Below, piece after piece: positions 25,301 through 32,944 of a stretch of DNA of 64,000 nt. The DNA comes from JANPCX01 sp050916095. Lineage in GTDB: Bacteria > Pseudomonadota > Gammaproteobacteria > Burkholderiales > Burkholderiaceae_C. Below the pieces are notes generated by a model. That model had not been told where the DNA came from, searched no databases, and saw only the letters and a program-made list of their open reading frames with translations. The DNA is taken from NCBI GenBank assembly GCA_050916095.1, contig CP050901.1, positions 868,001-932,000 of the forward strand, read 5' to 3'. Position 1 is the first letter of the stretch. Each line of letters opens with the position of its first letter. Both the position numbers and the translations under genes were made by a program.

Positions 25301-26785
25301 GTCCGTGATGTCGATCATGTACTGCCGCAGCTTCTTAACGACATGGGATGGGGTGACCTCATTCCCCAAAGAGCGAAGCGTCTCTTTGATCGCTTGCAGC
25401 CTGAGCCCACCTTGACCCGCAGTAGCCACCGCAGTCGGCGTTTGTTTGATTGGTTGAATCGCACTGCCTGGATTGCCCTGGAGCGCCTTGGTGACTTTGC
25501 GTGTGACGATCACTTGCGCGATCAGCCCCAGCCCCCGGCCTGCCAGCTGTTCTTGAAAGTCACGGTCATTCCTGACCTTGTGAGAGAACTCCCGCAGCAT
25601 CTGGGTTTGAGGCTGCTTCATCAGCTCCGCTTTGTAGGCCTCAGCCCACTTCTCCGGCGGGTGGCTGAACACCCGGCCCCAGGTGGCGATGGCGTTATTC
25701 CACTGGCCCTTGGGATTGCTTTCCAACCAATTCTTGATGTCGTCAATCGGTTTAATCAACCGAGACGGGTCACGCACAATCTTTTTGAGCTGCTCGATCT
25801 CCGCTTTGAAGGTATCGCCTGCAAACTGATCCCATGCACCGCCCACCACATTACGCAGAGTGTCCAAGGGCCCACGCTCGGACTTCGGGGTTGGGAGCTT
25901 TTGCACCTGTTGCAAGGCTTGCCCGGCCCAGGCTTGTTGCTGTTTGGGCGTGTTGGGCTGGGTGGGCGGTAGTTTTTGAGTCTCGACCAAAGTGCGCTCA
26001 AGCTGGCCGCGCTCGGCAGCAGTGAGCACCTGTTTCCAGTTGCTAAAGCCACCGGCTTGGGCAGCTGCATCCTTTTGCAGCATCTGCGTGACTTGACCGC
26101 GCAGGCGGTTGGCGGCTTTGTTGTCGCCAGCGAAGTGCACCAAGTCCGCCACAGAGTCGAATTTGCCTTTGGAGGCACGGGCCACCCACGAATCGGCGCG
26201 GGCGCGCACGCTCTCAAAGCTGCTGGCAGGCTCTGCCACGGGCAGCACGGGGGCGCGCACGGTTTGGTTGATGGTGCGGGCACCGGCGTTGATGCTACCC
26301 TTGAGAACTTGACCGGCCTGGTTGGGGGTCAGGCCGCCCAATAACGGGTTGGGGACGTTTTTGACGCGGTTCCAACCTTCGCGAGCCACGGCACCCACAT
26401 CGACGCCTCCAATCTTCCAGGGCGTGTTGCTGGGCGCAGGCTTGTTGGTCGGCGGGTTGGACGAAGCGGTTTGTCGCTGCAGGGCCTCGCGGCCCGAGGC
26501 GCTGAGCAGTTGGCGCCAGTCGGAGAGTCGCCCGCCAGAGGCGCTGGCGACTTCTTTGTTGAGGCTGGCTTCCAACTGGGCGCGGCGTTTACCGTCGAAG
26601 TAGACCAGACGCTCAATGCCGTCGATCTTGCCGCCGGTGAGGCTGTTCAGCACCTGCCCCAGGTAGCTCTTGACTTTGCCGTCGCTGGCCCCTGCGCTGG
26701 GCTTGCTCCAGCCCATTCCTATCGCGCTGGCATCGGCCAGGAGGAGCGGGGTAGAGGAGAACGACTCAGTGGTTTTTGTCTCCAT
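22328..26785 (-). CDS. Giant multi-domain protein, candidate effector/polymorphic toxin
   Basis: About 1485 residues with no signal peptide and no overall family I can name. From the N-terminus: two related segments of about 70 residues (about 38-107 and 197-270, sharing K-G-K-D-V-L-V-F-G-D and FSNW/LSDWRQLL patterns); a helical region; Pro/Thr-rich linkers (about 530-690); a GNAT-like part (about 750-940; SGTGGQLLLRQA, YVWAVYGFDA); helix-turn-helix-like segments (about 958-1210); a segment QGWRLETAPGKEVDGLYPQR; and a C-terminal module (about 1350-1485) with LDTSGMHTQVGKGMGMFVV, DGEFYVANG and SSGEPVLYAGVLG. The C-terminal module resembles one seen at the ends of bacterial effector-like proteins. 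The ATG at 26785 is the first in frame; its ribosome site is weak. A decayed module copy lies downstream. Confidence 0.75.
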   Translation of the reverse strand: METKTTESFSSTPLLLADASAIGMGWSKPSAGASDGKVKSYLGQVLNSLTGGKIDGIERLVYFDGKRRAQLEASLNKEVASASGGRLSDWRQLLSASGREALQRQTASSNPPTNKPAPSNTPWKIGGVDVGAVAREGWNRVKNVPNPLLGGLTPNQAGQVLKGSINAGARTINQTVRAPVLPVAEPASSFESVRARADSWVARASKGKFDSVADLVHFAGDNKAANRLRGQVTQMLQKDAAAQAGGFSNWKQVLTAAERGQLERTLVETQKLPPTQPNTPKQQQAWAGQALQQVQKLPTPKSERGPLDTLRNVVGGAWDQFAGDTFKAEIEQLKKIVRDPSRLIKPIDDIKNWLESNPKGQWNNAIATWGRVFSHPPEKWAEAYKAELMKQPQTQMLREFSHKVRNDRDFQEQLAGRGLGLIAQVIVTRKVTKALQGNPGSAIQPIKQTPTAVATAGQGGLRLQAIKETLRSLGNEVTPSHVVKKLRQYMIDITDDLKTTPKGTARYKELADIRAQLDQRLNGRLKPTAVVPQPHPTGVNQPTPAIKPAPVSPTPIKSIAATPLQPLQPFAVHPSRVKLDALLEPMLKEAGLGAPSLARSDALRQFEQEVNKIGGADKLTTDKQRRELIQRAIGLPAVKTTTPTPVPVTAQQPVKVPNKPTPLFEDSRYGGPSPYIDQVPAGTVGAQRNPNRPEGGNNIPGWNSMTPEQKVQTINRLIQQPITPAQELQVRVNGQQINRAVEIGGQRFTPLDLALLARSPPGAVVNITVETMPSMTRAVFQVEHPWFNKPARSELILAKTENYLVNRHIALRAGLPSGTGGQLLLRQAMSAQNKGMSSIISDAYADGKGQFVGPYVWAVYGFDAAVPLDSLAALGLDKTKPHRISELMNNPSLRAKWKDHVVNHPIDMIMTLDLRPGSQGLQRLQAALPASTSDPTTPPAFVQRVLTLRESLLPQDADRIATGLFELTAKELEAVDWIVRRQGQFSFEEFQSSVGISKASAQNRLSSIGEKLGLDLPLALARGRHRDLPHDYQTFWRSNRSWGLTDNQVQLAFQILQDPFRSNTQLGASVKPPLGESATATEISRLQNQLLGPNTQKDSHQSRRVALFDVLGTGARNPALAPLTSQQLAERFASHRFSHLQYFLLETISTYPLFSDAELLALAQERGRYVTKQTISVAISNLYKTLGLAEQQAQGSRVSSGRLALFDLIHGTGASSTTKTSHEASATSGLQSLQKLPQFADALRSDPHLYNDLKRWEEQGWRLETAPGKEVDGLYPQRKVIVVTSGTDSKGQPMAPADIHFSLRQSIKGVERMAGLYERVMGASDLQASIKPRPLTMVPSMRHRDQVQKTPYLNDAERLSYRVELKNGRLIRADGNALDTSGMHTQVGKGMGMFVVTSDGEFYVANGLQILPGRGVLKESSLSSGEPVLYAGVLGTDAQGRITTLSDYSEAYEPRLQHTEAFLIWLRSQGVPLNDINFARIYGTR

Positions 26786-27267
26786 GCATTGACCGAAATA
26801 GGGCTCCAAATCAGAAATGGCGCTGGCCCGAAGGTAAATCCGAGTGAAGTACGCTGCGCCGTGTGCAATTACGAATAGGTGTTAGACGCTGCAATTTCAA
26901 TCAAAGCACCATTGAAGTTGTCGTTGATCAAACCGCTGTTGTGTTGATGAAAGATGGGTGGTGCGTCTTGGTTTCTTGATTCCCTGGCTCGACGAGCTGT
27001 GGCTACTTCGCAACCACGTTAAATCGCATTGCTCTCTTTCTCCCAAAAACCGAATAGTTGTTGCATTGAAGGCCAAAATCGTTTTTCTTGCTGTAAGTTG
27101 CGGATCCCACGCTAAAGCGCGATGTGGGCTGGGTGCGGTCTCCTTTGCTCCCTACTGAACTTCCTTGCAAGATCATCCCGAGTGAAGTGTCCAGGCTGAA
27201 CCAGCCACCCCACTGCACGCCTCCTAGGGCCGTTTCCAGATACATCCAAAAGCACAAGGTCAGCTAC
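26786..27267. other. Intergenic region upstream of the giant gene and the nitrilase gene
   Basis: About 480 bases between divergent genes. It seems AT-richer than its flanks and has no gene I can support. A minus-strand open frame at 27003-27257 ending RFNVVAK has no start signal or recognisable domain. Promoters for both neighbours should lie here but no clear boxes are claimed. Confidence 0.5.
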
Positions 27268-28191
27268 ATGCCAAAGTCTGTTGTTGCAGCACTTCAGATG
27301 GGTTCTTCTCCTGAAGGAAAGGAGCAAACCCTATTAAATATTCTCTCGTTCGAGTCCACCATTGCAGCATGCGGTGCCTCGGTCGTTGTGATGCCCGAGG
27401 CCCTACTGGGCGGTTATCCCAAAGGGGAGGTGTTTGGAACAAGGGTGGGCTACCGTCTGCCCGAAGGACGCGAAGCATTTGCGCGTTACTTTGCTAACGC
27501 GATTGATGTGCCTGGGCCAGAAACCGATGTGCTCGCAGATCTTTCCCGTCGTACAGGTGCCAGTTTGGTTGTGGGTGTGGTCGAGCGAGATGGCAACACG
27601 CTGTACTGCACCTCGCTTTTCCTTGATTCAGCCCAAGGGTTGGTCGCGAAGCACCGAAAGCTCATGCCCACGGGAACGGAACGATTGATTTGGGGTCAGG
27701 GTGACGGCTCCACATTGCCTGTGGTGGACTCCCCAGCTGGGCGAATCGGGTCAGCCATCTGCTGGGAGAACCACATGCCGCTGTTGCGCACAGCAATGTA
27801 TGCGAAAGGGGTTCAGATTTGGTGCGCGCCGACGGTCGATGAACGTGATGTCTGGCAATGTTCCATGCGCCACATTGCCCAGGAAGGGCGTTGTTTTGTG
27901 ATCAGCGCTTGCCAGGTTCAACCGTCACCGCAGTCTTTGGGCACAGAGTTTCCGGGATGGGCCCAAGACCGTCCTTTGATCAAGGGTGGATCGTTGATTG
28001 TCGGCCCAATGGGGGATGTACTTGCTGGCCCGCTGTTTGAGCAGACAGGCCTACTCACGGCTGAAATCGACATCGATGACCTGATTCGTGCGCGCTACGA
28101 CTTTGACGTGGTGGGCCACTACGCAAGGCCCGATGTGTTCAGCCTCAACGTTGACGAGCGCTTGAGGCGGGCTGTGACCTTTGTCGAATGA
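27268..28191 (+). CDS. Nitrilase (carbon-nitrogen hydrolase family)
   Basis: A 307-residue enzyme with the Glu-Lys-Cys catalytic triad visible: Glu in VVMPEALLGGYPKG, Lys in KHRKLMPTGTE and Cys in GSAICWENHMPLLR. The sequence around the cysteine (CWENHMP) is that of true nitrilases, which convert nitriles to carboxylic acids and ammonia, rather than amidases. Start ATG 27268 (MPKSVVAALQMG) is where family similarity begins. It stands alone, flanked by repeats on the downstream side, suggesting accessory DNA. Confidence 0.9.
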   Translation: MPKSVVAALQMGSSPEGKEQTLLNILSFESTIAACGASVVVMPEALLGGYPKGEVFGTRVGYRLPEGREAFARYFANAIDVPGPETDVLADLSRRTGASLVVGVVERDGNTLYCTSLFLDSAQGLVAKHRKLMPTGTERLIWGQGDGSTLPVVDSPAGRIGSAICWENHMPLLRTAMYAKGVQIWCAPTVDERDVWQCSMRHIAQEGRCFVISACQVQPSPQSLGTEFPGWAQDRPLIKGGSLIVGPMGDVLAGPLFEQTGLLTAEIDIDDLIRARYDFDVVGHYARPDVFSLNVDERLRRAVTFVE

Positions 28192-28254
28192 GGCACGGGC
28201 AGGTTTTCAATAACGACACCATTGATGTTTCCGAAACTCATGACAAACCACCCC

Positions 28255-28319
28255 CCGTTCGCCTGTCGAAGGGCTTCTATGGAGATAGGCGCAGGCTTCG
28301 ACAGGCTCAGCCCGAACGG
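28255..28319. repeat. Inverted pair of dispersed TTCGACAGGCTCAG repeats
   Basis: A shortened left copy (CCGTTCGCCTGTCGAAG from 28255) and a full right copy (about 28295-28319) face each other downstream of the nitrilase gene. The left flank CATGACAAACCACCC is also found at 63979-63993 next to another copy, so the family has a longer conserved flank. Confidence 0.9.
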
Positions 28320-28345
28320 TGTGGAGTGTCATGTTTTATGAAAAC

Positions 28346-28432
28346 CTCATGAGAAAACGCCGGGCCGCTCCCAAGTTTTCTCATCCCCCTCGGGGGGCCT
28401 GGCGCAAAGCGACAGGTCTGGGGGGCGCTCAA
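28346..28432. repeat. Dispersed 85-bp repeat with GAGAAAAC hairpin (copy 2)
   Basis: Nearly identical to 16431-16515 (a C for T change in the middle and one extra G in a G run). It follows the pair of palindromic repeats at 28255-28319, so the 28.2-28.45 kb interval is a repeat cluster between nitrilase and YceI genes. Confidence 0.9.
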
Positions 28433-28571
28433 GTTAGGACGACCCTTGCCCGTTTGAGTTACACCAACGGGCAGCCCCGCTCACACCCAATGACGATGGA
28501 TTGAGCGTGATACCCAGTGCGAAGTCTGATCGAGGGGGTCACTTTGACTCAAATGCGACAGTACCCACTAC

Positions 28572-29165
28572 TCACTGCTTCACCGCTTCAACCTGAATCA
28601 ACAACTTGACGTTGTCAGAAGCGGCTGGAATGGTGGAGGTCATGCCCCAGAGACTGCGCTGAACGATCGCTTCAAAGTCACCACCGCAAACCTCACGTTT
28701 AACAAAGGGGTTGTCGTAGCAATTGAACCGCACGGCGGTAACGGTGACAGGCAGGGTTTTGCCCAGCATGGTTAACAGACCGGTGGCGGACTGCACATTG
28801 TTGCCCTCGAAGTTGATTCGGTCTGCTACGAAACGTGCAGTGGGGTGGTTGTCGGTATCGAAGAACTTTTTGCCGCGCAGTTCTTTGTCAAAAAAAGCGA
28901 GGCCGGTGCTGACAGAGCCCGTGTCGATGGTGACATCAATGCGCCCGGTTTTGGCAGCGCGGTCAATTTGAATGGTGCCCTCTTTTTTATCGAAGCGGCC
29001 ACGGCTGGTGCTGGTACCAAAGTGCATGGCCTCCCAAGTCACGAAGGTGTGGCTGGCGTCAATGCTGTAGGTGGTGGCTTGCGCATGGGCAGATCCTGCT
29101 GCGCCGATGCTCAAAAAGAGACTGGTCAGGACGGCGCCGAGGGCGGATGGGATGGCTTTGTGCAT
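28572..29165 (-). CDS. YceI family periplasmic protein (distal copy)
   Basis: A 197-residue protein with a signal peptide (about residues 1-28, ending GSAHA). The YceI domain follows: TTYSIDASHTFVTWEAMHFG, the GTIQIDRAAKTGRIDVTID strand pair and FFDTDNHPTARF. YceI proteins are lipocalin-like beta-barrels binding an isoprenoid (polyisoprenoid or quinone). It is third in a minus-strand operon after cytochrome b561 and another YceI gene. Its two cysteines near the end (NCYDNPFVKREVCGGD) could form a disulfide. Confidence 0.92.
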   Translation of the reverse strand: MHKAIPSALGAVLTSLFLSIGAAGSAHAQATTYSIDASHTFVTWEAMHFGTSTSRGRFDKKEGTIQIDRAAKTGRIDVTIDTGSVSTGLAFFDKELRGKKFFDTDNHPTARFVADRINFEGNNVQSATGLLTMLGKTLPVTVTAVRFNCYDNPFVKREVCGGDFEAIVQRSLWGMTSTIPAASDNVKLLIQVEAVKQ

Positions 29166-29223
29166 TGTTGAACTCCTTGGTGTGGTGTGGTGTGGTGTGG
29201 GGGGCTGGGGGAAGTGGTTGCGC

Positions 29224-29808
29224 TTACAGAGGGCCCAAGCCCGCCAGTTGCAGCTTGAATTTAACGATCACATCGTTGGCCAACAAAGAGGTATCGGCCC
29301 ATTCGGCCTCGCCTACTTTGAACTCCAGTCGTTTGATGGTGAAGGCCCCGGTGGCGGTGCTGTTCGCACCAGTTTGAGTCAACTGGACTGACACCACCAC
29401 ATCACGCACTGAGCCCTTGATGTTGAGTTTGCCGCTGACTTCAAACTTGCCGCCGCCAGCGGACTTGATGGCAGTGGATTGAAAGCTGGCCTGGGGAAAT
29501 TTGGTGACGTTCAACCATGTGGCTTTAGGCACTTCGGCGTCCAATTCGGCACTGCCAAACCGGGCGCTGCCGGTGTCAACGCTGAAGCCGACGTGGCCGG
29601 TTTGCGGTGCTTTCGGGTCGAGGCTGATGTTGGCGCTGAATTTGCCAAACCTCCCTTCAACCGGAACGCCCATTTGGCGTGTTGTGAAGCTGATCTCGCT
29701 GCCCGCAGGTACCAGTTGCGCGGCTTTGCCTTGCGCGTGAACCAAGGGCAGGGCGGCGGCGGCCAACGTGACGGCCAGTGCGGCAGACAAGAGTCGTGTT
29801 GTGGACAT
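29224..29808 (-). CDS. YceI family periplasmic protein (proximal copy)
   Basis: A 194-residue paralogue of the downstream YceI protein with a signal peptide (MSTTRLLSAALAVTLAAAAL, cleavage near VHAQ) and the YceI domain (SEISFTTRQMGVPVEGRFGK ... SFQSTAIK ... IKGSVRDVVVSVQLT). It starts 10 bases after the cytochrome b561 stop. The pair cytochrome b561-YceI recurs widely, suggesting quinone handling or a periplasmic redox role. The gap to the distal copy contains a TGTGGTG tandem repeat. Confidence 0.92.
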   Translation of the reverse strand: MSTTRLLSAALAVTLAAAALPLVHAQGKAAQLVPAGSEISFTTRQMGVPVEGRFGKFSANISLDPKAPQTGHVGFSVDTGSARFGSAELDAEVPKATWLNVTKFPQASFQSTAIKSAGGGKFEVSGKLNIKGSVRDVVVSVQLTQTGANSTATGAFTIKRLEFKVGEAEWADTSLLANDVIVKFKLQLAGLGPL

Positions 29809-29818
29809 GGTTTGATTC

Positions 29819-30400
29819 TCAGGCCTTGGTGTGAAACTGGGAGTGGGTATTCAAACGGGGACGCATTCGGTTCAGCAAACCATCGCGGTCAACAAAATGG
29901 TGCTTCAGCGCGGCAGCGATGTGAGCAACGATGAGCGCCGCCATGGCATAGGCGAAATAGTGGTGACATGCTTTGAGGACATCGGCCAACTCACGGTTCA
30001 CAGGCACCCAATCAGGCAGCGGCAATACACCGTAAAGCACGATGGGAAATCCCGCCGCCGAACTGTAAGCCCAACCTACCAGCGGCACCGCGAAGAATAA
30101 AGCGTAAAGGGCCCAATGGGTGCCGTGGGCCGCCAATCGCTGCCAAGCCGGCATGGGTAAGTCTGGCGGTGGACGGTGTGTGAGCCGCCAAAGAAGGCGC
30201 ATCGCGGACAGGATCAGGATGGTCATGCCCGCCCACTTGTGCCAGTTGAAAAGCTTCAAACGTGTGGGGGAGAAGGGCAGGCTGGTCATGTACAAACCCA
30301 CGCCCAAAGTGCCGATGATGGCCAATGCCAACAACCAATGGAGCCACACAGCGGTGGCGCTGTAACGAGGTGAGTCAACTGAAGCGTCGTGATGGGGCAT
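29819..30400 (-). CDS. Cytochrome b561-type membrane protein
   Basis: A 193-residue di-haem membrane cytochrome of the bacterial YodB/CybB type with four membrane helices. Haem-ligating histidines are expected in AVWLHWLLALAI, NWHKWAG, ALYALFFAVP (preceded by THW) and HHYFAYAMAALIVAHIAAALKHHF. It would transfer electrons between the quinone pool and periplasmic acceptors. ATG 30400 (MPHHDASVDSPRYSATAVWLH) fits the family N-terminus better than an upstream ATG. First gene of the b561-YceI-YceI operon. Confidence 0.92.
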   Translation of the reverse strand: MPHHDASVDSPRYSATAVWLHWLLALAIIGTLGVGLYMTSLPFSPTRLKLFNWHKWAGMTILILSAMRLLWRLTHRPPPDLPMPAWQRLAAHGTHWALYALFFAVPLVGWAYSSAAGFPIVLYGVLPLPDWVPVNRELADVLKACHHYFAYAMAALIVAHIAAALKHHFVDRDGLLNRMRPRLNTHSQFHTKA

Positions 30401-30621
30401 GGCGGAGCAAGTGTCCAAGGCAAGTGGGCGCAACCAATTCAATGGCTTTGATGTCATCGGTCAATGCCCGTGAATGGTGGTGACGGGCTCACCCTCGTGT
30501 CAGTCGCTGCATCCAAACAGTAGCGCAGTTTTCTGCTGCGGCGAAGTCACTGTCAGAAGATTGAACCGCGGCAGGCGCTGAGGAGTGCCTCTCGCTTTTC
30601 TTTCTCAAAGTTTTGGGGGCT

Positions 30622-31014
30622 TCAGGCACTTCCGGTTTTAACCTCCTTCTGGGCTGTACCAGGCTTCACCACAAACCAAATGCCACCTTGTCCTTCTCCG
30701 GCCATGTCACCTGGTTTTGTGTCGGCAGCGTAGACGTACAGGACCTGGCCTTTGTGGGCCCACTGTTTGGTGCCATCGTCACGAGCCATGATGCTGAAGT
30801 CACCACCCGCAAGCGCGCGGTCGGCAACGGTGAAAGCGGGCCAGGCCGCGGCGTAGCCGACGTTGCAATTGCTTTTGCCGGGGGTGTCTTTGGTGAATGT
30901 GTGGAGCGTTTTGCCATCTTTGCTTGTCAACATCCCGCTGGACTCAAAGGTGGGGTTGGCCTGAGCGGTGCAGCAAAGGACCCAGGTGGTGAGTAACAAG
31001 GATGGGTTTTTCAT
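30622..31014 (-). CDS. PF03640-type secreted protein
   Basis: A 130-residue exported protein with a short signal peptide (about 1-19, ending AQA). It contains two repeats of the PF03640 secreted-repeat family: MLTSKDGKTLHTFTKDTPGK ... CNVGYAAAWPAF and MARDDGTKQWAHKGQVLYVY ... DTKPGDMAGEG. The function of the family is unknown; it may be a cell-envelope protein. It stands alone between the b561 operon and the divergent metalloprotease-like gene. Confidence 0.88.
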   Translation of the reverse strand: MKNPSLLLTTWVLCCTAQANPTFESSGMLTSKDGKTLHTFTKDTPGKSNCNVGYAAAWPAFTVADRALAGGDFSIMARDDGTKQWAHKGQVLYVYAADTKPGDMAGEGQGGIWFVVKPGTAQKEVKTGSA

Positions 31015-31250
31015 GGGGCATCTCCGTGCGTATTGATGGGCGTCGCGTTTTGTAGTGTTGGCAAAAATGACTGACGAGTGGGTCGGTTGGTTAGACGCAC
31101 CCCGGCGGAGAAAAAGAACGGTGTCAAATGTTGGTCGTCCCTGGGCATACCCAAACGTTGTGTGCTCAGTGACATTTGAGGCCCCAATTTCATGATCTGG
31201 GTGGTTATAATGAGCCTTGACGCGACACTGAATTCCACGGGAGTTTTGGC

Positions 31251-32918
31251 ATGAAGTATTTGGCGATTTTGTTCGTTGTGGCGGCTACTCTCACGGCCTG
31301 TGGCGGCGGCGGAGATTCAGCACCAGCACCAGCACCAGCACCAGCACCAGCACCAGCACCAGCACCAGCACCCAGTGGATTTACCAATGTCACTGGAAAA
31401 ATCACCTTTGACTACGTTCCTGTGACCATCAACGGCTCGAATGTTCCGCGCCTTGATTTTCCGGCCACCACCAAACGTCCGGCCCGTGGGGTGTTGGTTC
31501 AAGTGTTGGATTCGAATTCCCGCACCGTCTTGTCGAGTGGCAGCACCAATGTGTCGGGTGACTACACCATTCAAGTTCCCGAGGGCCGAAGCGTGTTCGT
31601 GCGTGCAAACGCTGTTTTGTGGACAGACGCTGTGAGCTCGCCCAATGTGGTCGAGGTACGCGACAACACGCAGAGCGACGCGCAATGGGCGGTCGATGGC
31701 GCTGTTTTTTCAACGGCGGGTGGTTCGGTCACTCAGAACCTCAACGCCCCTTCGGGTTGGTCTGGCAACGCCTACACCGGGTTTCGCGGTGCGGCACCGT
31801 TCGCGATTCTTGACACGATTTACACCGGCATCCAAAAGATTCGCTCCGCTCAAAGCAACGCCAGCTTTCCTAAGCTGACGGTCTACTGGAGTCCGAACAA
31901 TACCTCCGCCTCGGGCGGCAACGTGTCGCTGGGTCAGATCGGAACCTCGTTCTTCCAGATTTCAAGTTCTGGTGGCGTGGTTCAGCGCTCTCTCTATATT
32001 TTGGGCAAAGCAGACAACGACACAGACGAGTTTGATGCTCACGTGGTTGCGCATGAGTTTGGGCACTATTTGCAGTCCGCCTTCTCTCGTGATGACTCTG
32101 TGGGGGGGCGGCATTCCCCAGCCGACCTCTTGGACATGCGCCTGGCATTTTCCGAAGGATGGGGCAATGCCTGGGCCGCTATTGCACTGAATAACAAGTT
32201 TTACGCCGACACCTTGGTCGCAGGTTCTTCAGCAGGTTTCTCCATGGACATCTCGGTTGGGGCAACCACCAATCCCGGCTGGTTCAGAACCCCCAGCATC
32301 CAACGAATATTCTGGGACTTGAGCGCCAGTCCTTCGATGGGGTTCACGCCTGTGTGGACGACCATGCGCACCGGACTGACGACCTCTCCCGCACTCACCA
32401 GCATCCACTCTTTTGCGTTTGCGTTTGCACAGGGCAATTCATCCATGGCACCTTCGCTCTCCGCCATCCTGACGAATCAGGGCATCGTTTTGCCCACCGA
32501 TGCTTATGGAGCCGGAGAAACGAATTTCGGCAACCCCGTGATTGCGGCCGTGACGCCGCTGTATCTCAACTATCCCGGCCTGGGCAGCGTTTTGCAAAAC
32601 GTTTGTTTGAGTGATGCCGCAGATCAAGCAGGCGACGGCAACAAGGCGGGCCAGTATCGCTTCATCCGAATGACACTGCCTGCAGGAAGTCGAACATTCA
32701 CCGTGACGCGCACCAACTCCACCACCACCGAGACTGATCCCGATTTCTACTTGCATAACAACCTGGGGTTGCTGGCCTACAGCGAGAGCACCGGCGCCAA
32801 CAGTGAATCGGGATCGATCACATTGACGGGGGGAAATTATGTGTTGGCCATCACGAACTACAACTTCAGAACCGATACCTTCTTCAGTAGCCCCTGTTTC
32901 AACGTCGTGGTGAACTGA
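31251..32918 (+). CDS. Secreted HExxH putative metalloprotease lipoprotein
   Basis: A 555-residue lipoprotein candidate: signal peptide ending TLTACGGGG (lipobox Cys at about 17), a low-complexity Ala-Pro linker (residues about 24-41), a carboxypeptidase-regulatory-like beta domain (ITFDYVPVTI ... GVLVQVLDSNSRTVLSSGST) and a zinc-protease motif AHVVAHEFGHYLQSAF (about 263-278). A C-terminal beta-rich segment (TLPAGSRTFTVTRTNSTTTE) resembles a pre-peptidase C-terminal domain. Substrate unknown; exposed at the outer membrane or secreted. The gene at 32945 follows 26 bases later. Confidence 0.85.
   Translation: MKYLAILFVVAATLTACGGGGDSAPAPAPAPAPAPAPAPAPSGFTNVTGKITFDYVPVTINGSNVPRLDFPATTKRPARGVLVQVLDSNSRTVLSSGSTNVSGDYTIQVPEGRSVFVRANAVLWTDAVSSPNVVEVRDNTQSDAQWAVDGAVFSTAGGSVTQNLNAPSGWSGNAYTGFRGAAPFAILDTIYTGIQKIRSAQSNASFPKLTVYWSPNNTSASGGNVSLGQIGTSFFQISSSGGVVQRSLYILGKADNDTDEFDAHVVAHEFGHYLQSAFSRDDSVGGRHSPADLLDMRLAFSEGWGNAWAAIALNNKFYADTLVAGSSAGFSMDISVGATTNPGWFRTPSIQRIFWDLSASPSMGFTPVWTTMRTGLTTSPALTSIHSFAFAFAQGNSSMAPSLSAILTNQGIVLPTDAYGAGETNFGNPVIAAVTPLYLNYPGLGSVLQNVCLSDAADQAGDGNKAGQYRFIRMTLPAGSRTFTVTRTNSTTTETDPDFYLHNNLGLLAYSESTGANSESGSITLTGGNYVLAITNYNFRTDTFFSSPCFNVVVN
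31320..31372. repeat. Hexanucleotide microsatellite (GCACCA)n
   Basis: About nine tandem copies of GCACCA encode the Ala-Pro linker just after the lipobox of the metalloprotease-like protein. Length changes by slippage remain in frame because the unit is two codons, so the spacer length between membrane anchor and domain may vary. Confidence 0.95.
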
Positions 32919-32944
32919 TGCCAAAAATCAAATCAGGAGGATCT

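Noticed and set aside
24548..25972. Long open frame (about 474 codons) on the plus strand opposite the giant gene
   Set aside because: It is antisense to the giant reading frame, rich in Arg/Gly/Leu/His as expected for a shadow in GC-rich DNA, and has no domain.
26786..26809. TTG start 8 codons upstream of the giant gene's ATG
   Set aside because: No ribosome site; the ATG at 26785 is simpler, although its own site is weak too.
27003..27257. Minus-strand 84-codon frame ending RFNVVAK
   Set aside because: No ribosome site or recognisable domain, and it runs into the nitrilase upstream region; a beta-barrel-like ending alone is too weak.
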